Shown in pieces: positions 28,293 to 37,116 of a DNA stretch of 64,000 bases. The notes beneath the pieces were generated by a model. That model was not told where the DNA came from, ran no database searches, and saw only the letters and a list, made by a program, of their open reading frames with translations. Each line of letters starts with the position of its first letter. The stretch's first letter is position 1. The stretch comes from RGIG3178 sp942492795 (GTDB lineage Bacteria; Bacillota; Clostridia; Christensenellales; QAND01): positions 2,108,001 through 2,172,000 of the forward strand of contig OW818639.1 of assembly GCA_942492795.1 (NCBI GenBank). Reading direction: 5' to 3'. The position numbers were made by a program, and so were the translations under genes.

Positions 28293-29116
28293 CTGTTAAT
28301 CTCCTTATTATAGTTTGCAAAGACAGCACAGAGATACTGATAGGATTGTTTCAAGTCGCCCATGGAACGATAATCGCTCGCGTAGACTTCCAACGTGATG
28401 CTCGCCTGTGGATTTTGGCTTGCCAAAGCTTTTGCCAGGGCCGCAAAATCGACCTGCCCTTTGCCGGGCAAACACGTATACATTTCCCCTTCTTGGGTAA
28501 TGACATCACAGAGGTGTACGTTGCACAGGCGCTTGCCCATATCATTTACATAATCTTCCATCAGATCGCCCGATTGAACAGCCTGCTTTATGTCAAGTGT
28601 GTATCCAAGTCCGCAATTCCCCAAATACGGTTCGAACAAGCCGGCTAAACCGCTTCTGGCGTACATACACCAATGCACGTTTTCCAATGTCAGCTTAACG
28701 CCAAAACTTGCTGCCATCTCGCACAATTGTGCCAGGCGCTCTCCCCAGCGCTCATAACTGGGCTGCCACACGTTCCTCTTTAAATGAAACACGCCGTGCA
28801 TGACATACAGAGGCGCTTGAAGTTTCGCCGCACCCTCTAAAACTTTTTGATATACATATTCCGCCGCTTCGCGCTGACGATCCGCAATGGAGAACAATTG
28901 CGGCTCAAATTGGCTTCCAAGGGCATGTACGGCTGTGCAACGAAGTCCCAACGCTTTTTGCCTTCTATACATGTCGTTTATAAAAGCGGTTTCGTATTCG
29001 AACGGACCGCTTAGAAAAGCCTCGTAACGGTCAGCGCCAAGTTCGGCTATGGGCAAAAGCGTTTCTTCCGTTTGCAGTTGTGTAAAGAAACTTGCTGTGG
29101 AAATGCCTATCTGCAT
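28289..29116 (-). CDS. Sugar phosphate isomerase/epimerase-like TIM-barrel protein
   Basis: A 275-residue protein of the xylose-isomerase-like TIM-barrel (AP endonuclease 2) superfamily. Visible strand ends carry likely metal ligands: VMHGVFH, LTLENVHWC, LGYTLDIKQAV, NVHLCDV and ITLEVYA, with Glu, Asp, His and Glu at the expected spots. Substrate is not determinable. The ATG at 29116 has AAGGAAGGG upstream and overlaps the end of the preceding adenosyltransferase-like gene by 10 bases; its own stop overlaps pgi, so the three genes are tightly coupled. Confidence 0.82.
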   Translation of the reverse strand: MQIGISTASFFTQLQTEETLLPIAELGADRYEAFLSGPFEYETAFINDMYRRQKALGLRCTAVHALGSQFEPQLFSIADRQREAAEYVYQKVLEGAAKLQAPLYVMHGVFHLKRNVWQPSYERWGERLAQLCEMAASFGVKLTLENVHWCMYARSGLAGLFEPYLGNCGLGYTLDIKQAVQSGDLMEDYVNDMGKRLCNVHLCDVITQEGEMYTCLPGKGQVDFAALAKALASQNPQASITLEVYASDYRSMGDLKQSYQYLCAVFANYNKEINR

Positions 29117-29646
29117 GCGGGCCCTTCCTTTTTGGCTGCCATTTCGCACATATATGCATAGACCGCACTGGACAAGCGGTTTAGCGCATGAACGATATCT
29201 TCCCTCTGCGCGTCGAACGCTGATACGGCAAGCCGTTCGCAATCGCGCACTTTTGTACGAAGCAGGTTCATTGCCGCTATTCCCTCGCCCATCCCGGCAT
29301 GTATGTGCAAGTGGCCGATGCCAAAATACTGTTGGGGATGATGGGACGCATCATGCAATTCCTCCCAATTAAAATCATCAAACGACGTCAGGGAAAACAC
29401 AAGACCGCTGTATTCCGCGGACAACAAAGCGCTGATAATCGGCAAAAAAGCATCCAGTAGACGCTCCGCCTGTGGTTCGTTTTCGCGTTTCAATACCAGT
29501 TGGGCACAAATCGTCTTGGCGTACAATTCATCCAGCGCACCGCGCAAAACAATGCGCGGATGGTCTTTGCGCACCCGCTCCGCCTGAAACAGGCATGTCA
29601 GCGTTTCGCTGCTGTCTTTCAAGATATGGCCCCCTCTTTGCTTCAT
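29107..29646 (-). CDS. EutT-like cobalamin adenosyltransferase
   Basis: 179 residues resembling the ethanolamine-utilisation cobalamin adenosyltransferase EutT/PduO-like family, which makes adenosylcobalamin from cob(I)alamin and ATP. Family-like segments are DHPRIVLRGALDELYAK, HHPQQYFGIGHLHIHAG, MNLLRTKVRDCE and REDIVHALNRLSSAVYAYM; the last two match the family's C-terminal helices. No eut or pdu genes are nearby. It heads an operon with an isomerase-like protein and pgi, an unexpected setting. The family call is motif-based and the activity is inferred. Confidence 0.7.
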   Translation of the reverse strand: MKQRGGHILKDSSETLTCLFQAERVRKDHPRIVLRGALDELYAKTICAQLVLKRENEPQAERLLDAFLPIISALLSAEYSGLVFSLTSFDDFNWEELHDASHHPQQYFGIGHLHIHAGMGEGIAAMNLLRTKVRDCERLAVSAFDAQREDIVHALNRLSSAVYAYMCEMAAKKEGPACR

Positions 29647-29755
29647 TATACAGGATAGAGGAAAAGTGCGGCAATGAATTTCTTTTAACAGGCGCTCATA
29701 AAAACAAACCGCCTGCGTGCCGGCGGTCTGTTAAAGCCTTGACAAATACGCTTGG

Positions 29756-30808
29756 TTAAAGTTTTGCTTTAAGTTTCATCATTTTCTTGCGCAGGCGCAA
29801 TGCAAACGAAAACAATGCGTTTTTACACATGCCGTTTTTATAGGTGAGCTCGCCGATAAACTCCGTCCTGATGCTGCCAAAACCCTTTTTGAACCGGTAT
29901 AGACCGTGGATCGGGTTTTGGGGATCATCGTCTCCCGGTACGCCCCGAAAATCATACAGTCGGCAGTTCTGTTCCAAAGCCCACTGTATGATCTCCCATT
30001 GCACAGCGTAATTGGGCATGCAATTCCGATGCACGTTATCGGACGCGCCGTAGAGATACCACATTTTATCCCCGTACTGCAAGGCGATGGCACCGGCCAC
30101 AGGCGTGTCCCCGACGTATGCCAGATAGAGGCGCGTATGGTCTTTCATGCAATCCATCAGGTGTACAAAGTATGCAAGCGGTCGTATCATAAAACCATCC
30201 CGTTTGCCTGTGGCTTGCATCAATCGGAAGAAAACCGGGAGCTCCGAAGCATCGGCATTGGTCACTCGGACGCCTTCTTTTGCAGATTTTTTCAGGTTGT
30301 AGCGCGTCTTGGATTCAAACCCCGACAGAACATCCTGCCCGTTCTTCTTAACAAGATCAAGTCGCATGACAAAGCGGGCCTGGATGGATTCGAAATTTGT
30401 CGTCTTTCTGGGCGCCTCATACCCTGCCCTTGCGGCGGCTTGAAGAAGCGCTATGCATTCTGATCCCACATCGGGATCGATGGTAAAGCAACAGCACCGC
30501 TTTTCGCGCACGAATGCCGCCGCTGCCGAGAGGAGTTCATAGAGCATAGCCTCATCGCCCATCTCGCAGACCGGGCCGCGCGGCGAGTAGGCGATTTTAA
30601 GCCCCAAAAAGCCAAGCGGCCTTATAAGGATTGCCAAAGTGCCGCGAATTTCCTGTGTTTCATCCCTTGCAATCAAGGCATGAAACTCCCATTGATCTTT
30701 GACATTTCCCCAATCGTACGATTGCATAAAGTGCCCTTTGGGGTGGTGTTGCAGGAACATTTCATATTCAGCGATGTCTATCGCTTCACTTCCCAATAAC
30801 GATATCAA
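29756..30808 (-). CDS. FemAB-family peptidoglycan bridge-forming aminoacyltransferase-like protein
   Basis: 350 residues with two GNAT-like halves, as in FemA/FemB/FemX enzymes that transfer amino acids from aminoacyl-tRNA to lipid II. Supporting segments are FMQSYDWGNVK, LKIAYSPRGPV, the GFESKTRYNLKKSAKEGV motif (about 163-180), PVAGAIALQYGDKMWYLYGAS, and the ending YDFRGVPGDDDPQNPIHGLYRFKKGFG split over the second domain. The last pattern is also shared with GNAT-type ligases of unknown specificity. The amino acid used and the bridge composition cannot be inferred. Confidence 0.85.
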   Translation of the reverse strand: MISLLGSEAIDIAEYEMFLQHHPKGHFMQSYDWGNVKDQWEFHALIARDETQEIRGTLAILIRPLGFLGLKIAYSPRGPVCEMGDEAMLYELLSAAAAFVREKRCCCFTIDPDVGSECIALLQAAARAGYEAPRKTTNFESIQARFVMRLDLVKKNGQDVLSGFESKTRYNLKKSAKEGVRVTNADASELPVFFRLMQATGKRDGFMIRPLAYFVHLMDCMKDHTRLYLAYVGDTPVAGAIALQYGDKMWYLYGASDNVHRNCMPNYAVQWEIIQWALEQNCRLYDFRGVPGDDDPQNPIHGLYRFKKGFGSIRTEFIGELTYKNGMCKNALFSFALRLRKKMMKLKAKL

Positions 30809-30963
30809 ACAGCAACCTCGTAAAGAAGTCCCGATTTGTATTAACCGGGACGATTTCCCTTTTTGTTGATTCTAAGCGCGGTATGTTTTCGACTCGTTTT
30901 AGAGATGTTAAGAAATTGTTATCGTTCAATGCGTGAAAGGCTTTGCTTTTCTTGTAAAGATGC

Positions 30964-31001
30964 AAAAAGGGTGAAACCGGTTTTGCCGGTTCCACCCTTT
31001 T
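30964..31001 (-). terminator. Terminator after clpC
   Basis: Minus-strand AAAAGGGTGGAACCGG-CAAAA-CCGGTTTCACCCTTTTT forms a long stem ending in a short T-run; it ends the ctsR operon. Confidence 0.85.
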
Positions 31002-31015
31002 GGGGTAGGTTTCTT

Positions 31016-33442
31016 TTATTCTTTGACGGTTTGGAAAGTAAGCTTGTCTTGGTTGAAATCCACGAGCACTTTATCGCCGAAGGCAACGCGGCCCGCGAGG
31101 ATTTCCTCGCTCAGATTGTCCTCGACCTGCTGCTGGATTGCCCTGCGCAGCGGCCTTGCACCATAGTTTGGATCAAACCCTATTTTGGCAAGATAAGCGC
31201 TGGCTGCCGGTGTAAAACTAAGGTCGATGTCGCGTTCGCGCAGCCGCTTGCTCACGCTTTGGAGCATCAGCGACGCAATGCGTTCGATATCCGCCTGTTC
31301 GAGTTGGTGAAATACCACCGTTTCATCCACGCGGTTTAGAAATTCCGGGCGGAAAGTGGTCTTTAACGACTCCAGCATGCGCTCCTTGAGAGCCTGATAT
31401 TCCAGCGTGTTTGCCGCGTTGTTCTGCGCGCCAAACCCCATCGTCTTATGAACGATACCGCCGGTACCGATGTTGCTGGTCATGATGATCACCGTGTTTC
31501 TAAAATCCACCGTACGCCCTTTGCCGTCGGTCAGGCGTCCATCTTCCAGTATTTGCAGCAGGATGTTGAACACGTCCGGGTGCGCCTTTTCTATCTCGTC
31601 GAGCAGCACCACGCTGTAGGGGCGGCGGCGTACCTTTTCGGTCAGCTGCCCGCCTTCATCATAGCCGACGTAGCCCGGCGGCGAGCCGATCATGCGGGAT
31701 ACGGTATGCTTTTCCATATACTCGCTCATATCCAGCCGGATCATCGCGTTCTCATCGCCGAACATCGCCTGCGCCAGCGCGCGGCTTAACTCGGTTTTTC
31801 CGACTCCCGTCGGACCGAGGAACAGGAAGGAGCCGATGGGACGGTTGGGGTCTTTCAACCCGGCACGCGCGCGCCGTATAGCCCGCGCAACCGCGGATAC
31901 CGCTTCCTCCTGGCCTATAACGCGCTCGTGCAGCACATCCTCTAGATGCAAAAGCCGCTCCGATTCATCTTCGGTCAATTTGTTTGCAGGGATGCCGATC
32001 CAGTTGGAAAGGATGCTCGCGATATCCTCTTCGGTCACGATCAATTCCTTTTCGGTCTTGCCCAGACTGTATTTCTGCCGGAGCTCCTCCATTTCCTGAT
32101 TCAGCTTTTGTTCTTCATCGCGCATCGCAGCCGCCCGTTCGAAATTCTGGTTGGAAACCGCCTCTTCTTTCTCCTTTTGCACGGAGATTAGCTTCACTTC
32201 GAGTTCCTTCAAATCCGGCGGCGCAACGAATGCCTTGATGCGCACACGAGCAGCCGCTTCATCCATCAAATCAATGGCTTTGTCAGGCAGGAACCTGTCG
32301 GTGATGTATCTGTCAGACAGATACACGGCAGCCTTTAGCGCCTCGTCGCTGATTTTAACTTTATGGTGTGCTTCATACCTGTCCCGAAGACCGCGCAAAA
32401 TAGCAACGGAATCCTCTGTCGTAGGCTCGCCGACCATGACCGGCTGGAATCTGCGCTCCAACGCCGCGTCTTTTTCGATATGCTTTCTGTATTCGTCTAT
32501 CGTCGTCGCGCTGACGCATTGTATCTCCCCGCGCGCCAACGCCGGTTTTAAAATATTCGCCGCATCGATGGCACCTTCCGCAGCGCCTGCACCGATTAAG
32601 GTATGCACTTCATCGATGAACAGGATGATGTTTCCCGCTTCTTTGATCTCGCTGAGCACGCTTTTTAGGCGTTCTTCAAATTCACCGCGGTATTTGGTGC
32701 CTGCCACCATAGACGCCAAGTCCAACGATATAACACGTTTGCCCTTGAGAATCTCGGGGATATTACCTGCGGCGACGCGCGTTGCCAATTCTTCCGCGAT
32801 CGCGCTCTTGCCCACACCCGGCTCTCCGACGAGCACAGGATTGTTCTTTGTGCGGCGGCACAACACCTGTATAACGCGCTCGATCTCCTTTTCCCTGCCT
32901 ATAACCGGATCAAGCAGACCGTCTTTTGCCATTTGGGTGAGATCCCGGCCAAAGCTGTCCAGCGTTTTTGTTTCACCGGCAGGCTCCGTCTGTGCAGGGT
33001 TCCCGTTTTGCGCCTGGCCCTGCAGGGTTTGCACCAACCGGCTGGAATCAACCTGGCATTCCCTAAGAATTCGGCTGGCAACCGTATCTCCCTCGCCAAT
33101 CAACGCCAACAGAAGGTGTTCTGTCCCGATATAGCTGTGGTTCATCTGCCGGGCTATTGCAGCGCTTATTTGCAAAATGCGCTTGGTGCGCGGTGAGTAG
33201 TCGAAGGAATCCGCTTGGATACCACCTCTTCCCACGATGTGCTCGATCATTTCGCCGACCTTTTGCGGCGTAACACCCTGGCTTTGCAATGCCTGTGCGG
33301 CTCTGCCTTCGGTTTGTACAAGGCCCAGCAACAGATGTTCGGTGCCGACGTAGTTATGTCCCATTCGCTGAGCACTTTCCTGCGCCAGTGTTAATACTTT
33401 TTGTGCTCCCTGTGTAAAACGTTGAGATTCCATATCATTCAC
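31016..33442 (-). CDS. clpC: ATP-dependent Clp protease ATPase subunit ClpC
   Basis: Hsp100 unfoldase that feeds proteins, including arginine-phosphorylated ones, to ClpP. 808 residues. Two Clp_N repeats (about 5-145), AAA1 with Walker A GEPGVGKSA, a middle region with a UVR-like SNQNFERAAAMRDEEQKL segment that distinguishes ClpC, AAA2 with Walker A GPTGVGKTE and LLDEIEKAHPDVFN. The ATG follows the mcsB stop by 20 bases. Last gene of ctsR-mcsA-mcsB-clpC. No clpP is in the window. Confidence 0.97.
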   Translation of the reverse strand: MNDMESQRFTQGAQKVLTLAQESAQRMGHNYVGTEHLLLGLVQTEGRAAQALQSQGVTPQKVGEMIEHIVGRGGIQADSFDYSPRTKRILQISAAIARQMNHSYIGTEHLLLALIGEGDTVASRILRECQVDSSRLVQTLQGQAQNGNPAQTEPAGETKTLDSFGRDLTQMAKDGLLDPVIGREKEIERVIQVLCRRTKNNPVLVGEPGVGKSAIAEELATRVAAGNIPEILKGKRVISLDLASMVAGTKYRGEFEERLKSVLSEIKEAGNIILFIDEVHTLIGAGAAEGAIDAANILKPALARGEIQCVSATTIDEYRKHIEKDAALERRFQPVMVGEPTTEDSVAILRGLRDRYEAHHKVKISDEALKAAVYLSDRYITDRFLPDKAIDLMDEAAARVRIKAFVAPPDLKELEVKLISVQKEKEEAVSNQNFERAAAMRDEEQKLNQEMEELRQKYSLGKTEKELIVTEEDIASILSNWIGIPANKLTEDESERLLHLEDVLHERVIGQEEAVSAVARAIRRARAGLKDPNRPIGSFLFLGPTGVGKTELSRALAQAMFGDENAMIRLDMSEYMEKHTVSRMIGSPPGYVGYDEGGQLTEKVRRRPYSVVLLDEIEKAHPDVFNILLQILEDGRLTDGKGRTVDFRNTVIIMTSNIGTGGIVHKTMGFGAQNNAANTLEYQALKERMLESLKTTFRPEFLNRVDETVVFHQLEQADIERIASLMLQSVSKRLRERDIDLSFTPAASAYLAKIGFDPNYGARPLRRAIQQQVEDNLSEEILAGRVAFGDKVLVDFNQDKLTFQTVKE

Positions 33443-33462
33443 CTCTATAGATTATTATATCA

Positions 33463-34452
33463 TCACAGCCGGGCCTTTTGCATTGCCTCGGTACAGAGTA
33501 CCGCCCGCTGTTGTTCCAGCGGCAGCGTGTTGGATTGATCATATTGCAGATGCCCCGGCTGAATCTGCCGCATCAGCTGCCGCAGATCGATGGAGCCGTC
33601 GGATATCAGATCCAAAGACATTCCCATCATCACATCGCTTAAGTAGATCATGGCTTCGTCCCGGGATAGTTTTTTCGCATAGCGCAGAATTCCGTATGCC
33701 CTGTTCACCCGGTCTTCTATTTCAAGACGATGCTCTTTCAACAGTGCTTCGCGCGCCTTCGACTCCGCCTGGCAGATTCGCAAAATGTGCTGGGTCATCA
33801 TAGCGATGATCGCCTCTTCCTCCATGCCCAGCGAAATGCGGTTGGAAATCTGGAACAGATGCCCCGTCGCTTCGCTTCCTTCGCCGTACTGCCCGCGTAT
33901 CTCCACACCCTTGCCCTTGAGCTCGTTGAAAGCCGATTTGGCATGGCCTGTCATCACGAGTGCCGGCAGGTGCATCAGTGCGCTTGCCCGAAGCCCGGTT
34001 CCGACGTTGCTGGGACAAGCTGTAATATACCCAAGCGAATCGGTGGTCGCGAACTGCAGTTCCTTCAAGAGTACCTGGTCAACCGCCAGGATGCGCCGAT
34101 ACGCTTCTAAAAGCGCCAACCCCTCCACCAGGCACTGCATGCGCAGATGATCTTCTTCCATCAGCATGACGGCAATATCCCTGTCATCCGAGAGAAGCAC
34201 TGCGCCTCTTGAAGCCTCTGCCCAATCCCGGCTGACCAAGTGTTCCTCCACAAGCCATTGCTTGTATGTCGAGTGCATTTGACTTGCCTGCAGCGTTGTG
34301 AGGTGCAGGGGCTGCGCGGCGCGGATGATCTTATCCATGGCCTGTTGCATTAGCTTCGAATCCATCATGTGCGGGAATTTTGTATCCTTGAGATTGCGTG
34401 CAAGCCTCACACGGCTGGTTACCACAATGGCATTGGTCATATCTCGGCTCAA
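33463..34452 (-). CDS. mcsB: Protein-arginine kinase McsB
   Basis: Guanidino-kinase fold enzyme that phosphorylates arginines in proteins, marking them for ClpCP and inactivating CtsR. 329 residues, shorter than the roughly 360 of Bacillus McsB. The N-terminal VVTSRVRLARNLKDTKFPHMM and CPSNVGTGLRASALMHLPAL match the ATP:guanido phosphotransferase family; the catalytic loop QLMRQ-type C-terminus is present. The ATG overlaps the mcsA stop by 4 bases. Confidence 0.95.
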   Translation of the reverse strand: MSRDMTNAIVVTSRVRLARNLKDTKFPHMMDSKLMQQAMDKIIRAAQPLHLTTLQASQMHSTYKQWLVEEHLVSRDWAEASRGAVLLSDDRDIAVMLMEEDHLRMQCLVEGLALLEAYRRILAVDQVLLKELQFATTDSLGYITACPSNVGTGLRASALMHLPALVMTGHAKSAFNELKGKGVEIRGQYGEGSEATGHLFQISNRISLGMEEEAIIAMMTQHILRICQAESKAREALLKEHRLEIEDRVNRAYGILRYAKKLSRDEAMIYLSDVMMGMSLDLISDGSIDLRQLMRQIQPGHLQYDQSNTLPLEQQRAVLCTEAMQKARL

Positions 34453-34931
34453 CCCGACACCCCCTGTTCCATCATCCGCAGTTTATCCCGCAGTATGGCT
34501 GCCTGCTCGTACCGTTCTTCTTTGATGGCCAGTTTCAGCTCGTCGCGAAGCTGCAGTATTTCCGGAGACTCAACCTGTTCGTTTGCAGGCTCCGTGGCAG
34601 CGGATGCGTATTGTTTCGGATGTTTCGTGACCCCATGAACCGCCAGCAACATCGGCTCCATCTGTTGATGGAACACTTCATAACAATGCTGGCAGCCCAC
34701 GTACCCTGTGCGCTGAAAATCCGATAGCGCCGTATTGCATTCGGGACAACGAATGTCCATTGTCCGTTGGTTTTGCATCAACTGTTCGACCAGCTGCTTT
34801 CCGGTAAGCATATCGGGCATGAATTGCCTGCCTGCGCATTCGCCGCAAAGATGCAGTTCGCGGAGCATGCCGTTTGCGATCTGCGTTATATGAATGCTCG
34901 CTTCCTTTTGGTTGCAACGTTGACAAAGCAT
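34449..34931 (-). CDS. mcsA: McsA, activator of protein-arginine kinase
   Basis: Zinc-binding activator of McsB. 160 residues. Four CxxC pairs are visible: LCQRCNQ, LCGECAG, IRCPECNT and VGCQHCYE. The C-terminal UVR domain (about 120-155, LRDELKLAIKEERYEQAAILRDKLR in two parts) is typical. Upstream TAAGGAGGG gives the ribosome site. Lies 13 bases after ctsR. Confidence 0.95.
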   Translation of the reverse strand: MLCQRCNQKEASIHITQIANGMLRELHLCGECAGRQFMPDMLTGKQLVEQLMQNQRTMDIRCPECNTALSDFQRTGYVGCQHCYEVFHQQMEPMLLAVHGVTKHPKQYASAATEPANEQVESPEILQLRDELKLAIKEERYEQAAILRDKLRMMEQGVSG

Positions 34932-34944
34932 TTGTTATCCCTCC

Positions 34945-35394
34945 TTAACGTATAAGCGTTAATAGCATTGTATGAAAAATACGCGCGCGTATCACATCGC
35001 GGGCTGTCGTATCGAGATCGGCAAGAGCGGTATCCGAAATTGCCGATTGCACCAGAATAGCCTGCTCGCGCGTAATCGACTGGCTCTGGACCATGCGCAT
35101 CAGCCATTCGCTTCCCTGCTTAAAGGTCAAAGTCATGGGCGGATGAGTTGCCGCCTCGTACAACTGCTCTTTACCGTCGTTCATGCGCATGATGCGGATA
35201 TATCCTCCGCCTCCGCGCCTGCTCTCCACGATATAGCCGCGCTGGCTGGTAAAGCGTGTACTCAATACGTAATTTATCTGAGAGGGAGCACATTGGAACT
35301 CTGCCGCCAGTTGGTTTCGCTTGAGTTCCGCGGTATCCTCCTCTTGGAGCATTGCTACGATAAACGCTTCGATCGTATCGCTCAAAGCCGACAT
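34945..35394 (-). CDS. ctsR: Transcriptional repressor CtsR
   Basis: Repressor of class III heat-shock genes. 149 residues. The N-terminal winged helix reads MSALSDTIEAFIVAML, then FQCAPSQINYVLSTRFT (recognition helix) and SRRGGGGYIRI, whose Gly-rich wing is the CtsR thermosensor. ATG 35394 was chosen for its upstream AAAGGTGAG and family fit; the frame continues to 35445 through the promoter and operator and is not coding there. First gene of the operon, autoregulated through the site just upstream. Confidence 0.96.
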   Translation of the reverse strand: MSALSDTIEAFIVAMLQEEDTAELKRNQLAAEFQCAPSQINYVLSTRFTSQRGYIVESRRGGGGYIRIMRMNDGKEQLYEAATHPPMTLTFKQGSEWLMRMVQSQSITREQAILVQSAISDTALADLDTTARDVIRARIFHTMLLTLIR

Positions 35395-35410
35395 TTTGCT
35401 CACCTTTAAC

Positions 35411-35427
35411 TTTGCCTTTCTTTGACC
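35411..35427 (-). promoter_or_regulatory. CtsR operator
   Basis: Minus-strand heptad direct repeat GGTCAAA-GAA-AGGCAAA. The CtsR consensus is RGTCAAA-NAN-RGTCAAA; the second heptad has one mismatch. It lies between the -10 and the ctsR start. Confidence 0.85.
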
Positions 35428-35436
35428 TTTGATAAT

Positions 35437-35464
35437 ATTATACATCGTCTTTTTAAATTTTCAA
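35437..35464 (-). promoter_or_regulatory. Promoter of the ctsR-mcsAB-clpC operon
   Basis: Minus-strand TTGAAA (35459-35464), a 16-base spacer and TATAAT (35437-35442), just upstream of the CtsR operator. Confidence 0.82.
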
Positions 35465-35669
35465 CAGCCAATGTGAGAAATTTTCAATGTTTTTACAAAT
35501 ATTGCCATGCAATGCAAAGCTGTCCTCTTTAGCATCTTCCGTTTGATAAACCCGCGTCCCTGGAACGAATGATGCGATCAGGTAGAGCAATTGTGCTTTG
35601 TATCGTTTGTTATCCTCTGTTTGGCAAAACATGTGCACAGCAGCGGAAGGATCCAATTGAACAAATCGC

Positions 35670-35697
35670 TTGCGAATCGTTCCACAAGCCCTATAAT
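35670..35697 (+). promoter_or_regulatory. Promoter of pyrE
   Basis: TTGCGA (35670-35675), 16 bases, TATAAT (35692-35697), 33 bases before the start codon. No PyrR-type leader or attenuator fits in this short space. Confidence 0.72.
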
Positions 35698-35730
35698 GGA
35701 TATAGCGTATTGTTATGGGAGGAACTATCC

Positions 35731-36396
35731 ATGCCAAGTCTCGATAAGCAAGCTTTTATTGAATTCATGATGCAATCGGATGTGCTCCGCTTTGGTGAGT
35801 TTAAAACCAAAAGCGGACGGCTTTCACCCTATTTCATCAACACCGGCAACTATAAAACAGGTGCTCAGATAGCAACGCTCGGCAAATTTTACGCCAGCTG
35901 CATCATCGATTCCATCGGAGACAAATTCGATGCCATGTTTGGACCGGCATACAAGGGTATTCCGCTGGTCACCGCCGCGGCAGCCAGCCTTGCCACATGG
36001 CACAACATGGATAAGCCATTTTTCTTTAACCGCAAAGAAGTCAAGGATCACGGCGAAGGCGGCAGCCTGGTCGGCTATATTCCGACGGACGGCGACAGAG
36101 TGATCATCATCGAAGATGTCATCACCGCAGGCACCGCTGTACGTGAAACGGTCCCGATTCTAAAAGCGCAGGGCGATGTTTCGGTGACGGACATGTTCAT
36201 TTCGGTGAACCGCGCCGAAGTTGGCGCCGATGGCAAACATACCGCCGTTCAGGAAGTAAAGGAACAGTTTGGCATCACCGTACACGCCCTTGTGGACGTA
36301 ACGGACATCTACGAATATCTGTGCCAGTTGTCGGAATATGCCCATGTACTGCCGCTTATGCGTCAATACATGAAGCAGTACTGCCTGTTGGATTAG
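35731..36396 (+). CDS. pyrE: Orotate phosphoribosyltransferase
   Basis: Pyrimidine biosynthesis enzyme joining orotate and PRPP to give OMP. 221 residues. The PRPP-binding motif is VIIIEDVITAGTAVRE (about 129-144). FGPAYKGIPLVTAAAASL and FFNRKEVKDHGEGG match the OPRTase dimer loop. The ATG at 35731 follows GGGAGGAAC; the frame extends upstream to 35569 through the promoter and was rejected. It stands apart from other pyr genes here. Confidence 0.95.
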   Translation: MPSLDKQAFIEFMMQSDVLRFGEFKTKSGRLSPYFINTGNYKTGAQIATLGKFYASCIIDSIGDKFDAMFGPAYKGIPLVTAAAASLATWHNMDKPFFFNRKEVKDHGEGGSLVGYIPTDGDRVIIIEDVITAGTAVRETVPILKAQGDVSVTDMFISVNRAEVGADGKHTAVQEVKEQFGITVHALVDVTDIYEYLCQLSEYAHVLPLMRQYMKQYCLLD

Positions 36397-36410
36397 AATC
36401 AAACCATACA

Positions 36411-36449
36411 AAAGGAGGGCATGTTATCAACATGGCCCTCCTTTTTTTT
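36411..36449 (+). terminator. Terminator after pyrE
   Basis: GGAGGGC-ATGTTATCAACATG-GCCCTCC followed by eight T residues; the inner ATGTT/AACAT also pairs. Confidence 0.93.
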
Positions 36450-36476
36450 GCCGTACTGTGAGCCCATATCAGGCCG

Positions 36477-37016
36477 TTATTTTTGTTCCTGTTCCTGCGA
36501 GCGCAAACGAAACAGGCGCTGCATCACACCGCGCGCGTTGTCCGTGTCCTTATCTGCGGCATCGATCCCTTCGGGGAAAGCATATTCCGTTTGCTCATAG
36601 AGCGTCCCGTCGTCATGCTTGTCCGTTTCCACCCGGATGGCCTTCGCTGTTTCTTCAAGGGCTGTGATGCGCTCCTGCAAAGACTGTACGAGCGTCAAAT
36701 CCGTTTCCGGCTTCGTCTGCTTCAGCTTGATCTGTTGCTGTTCCAGTTTTGTTACCCGCAGCCGTTCTGTCTCCAAATACCGTTCAAGATCGCGCACACG
36801 GGATTGTGCCGACATCATCAGTTCCGCAGAATCCTTATAACCGGAGCGGGCAACTTTCAGTTCCACCGACAGTTGCACGTTCTCTTCAACCACCTGCTTG
36901 ATACGTTGCTCGAACTCTTCCTGCTGCTGCTTGATCTGCTTATCCAATGCGTCAATACATGCTTCCACCTGCTCGCGTTTATAGCCGAACAATGACCGTT
37001 TGAAAGTATAACGCAT
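36477..37016 (-). CDS. DivIVA-like coiled-coil protein
   Basis: 179 residues. The N-terminus MRYTFKRSLFGYKREQVEACID resembles the membrane-binding DivIVA/GpsB start (F-x-x-x-x-x-GY-x-x-x-VD), followed by coiled-coil heptads over about 25-130 rich in Gln, Glu and Lys, and an acidic C-terminus ending LRSQEQEQK. Such proteins organise the cell pole, division or wall growth. Which member this is cannot be said. ATG 37016 follows AAGGAGGGTTATCC; the frame extends upstream without a ribosome site. Confidence 0.75.
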   Translation of the reverse strand: MRYTFKRSLFGYKREQVEACIDALDKQIKQQQEEFEQRIKQVVEENVQLSVELKVARSGYKDSAELMMSAQSRVRDLERYLETERLRVTKLEQQQIKLKQTKPETDLTLVQSLQERITALEETAKAIRVETDKHDDGTLYEQTEYAFPEGIDAADKDTDNARGVMQRLFRLRSQEQEQK

Positions 37017-37116
37017 GGATAACCCTCCTTGAAAATAAAAAACCTGAACGGAAATTTGTGTTTCATACGCCTGTATCCGGATTGGCAATTCGGATGCGCG
37101 GTTGAGCGCTTATCAT

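Noticed and set aside
30786..30995. 69-codon minus-strand frame between the FemAB-like gene and clpC
   Set aside because: It begins within the clpC terminator and lacks a ribosome site.
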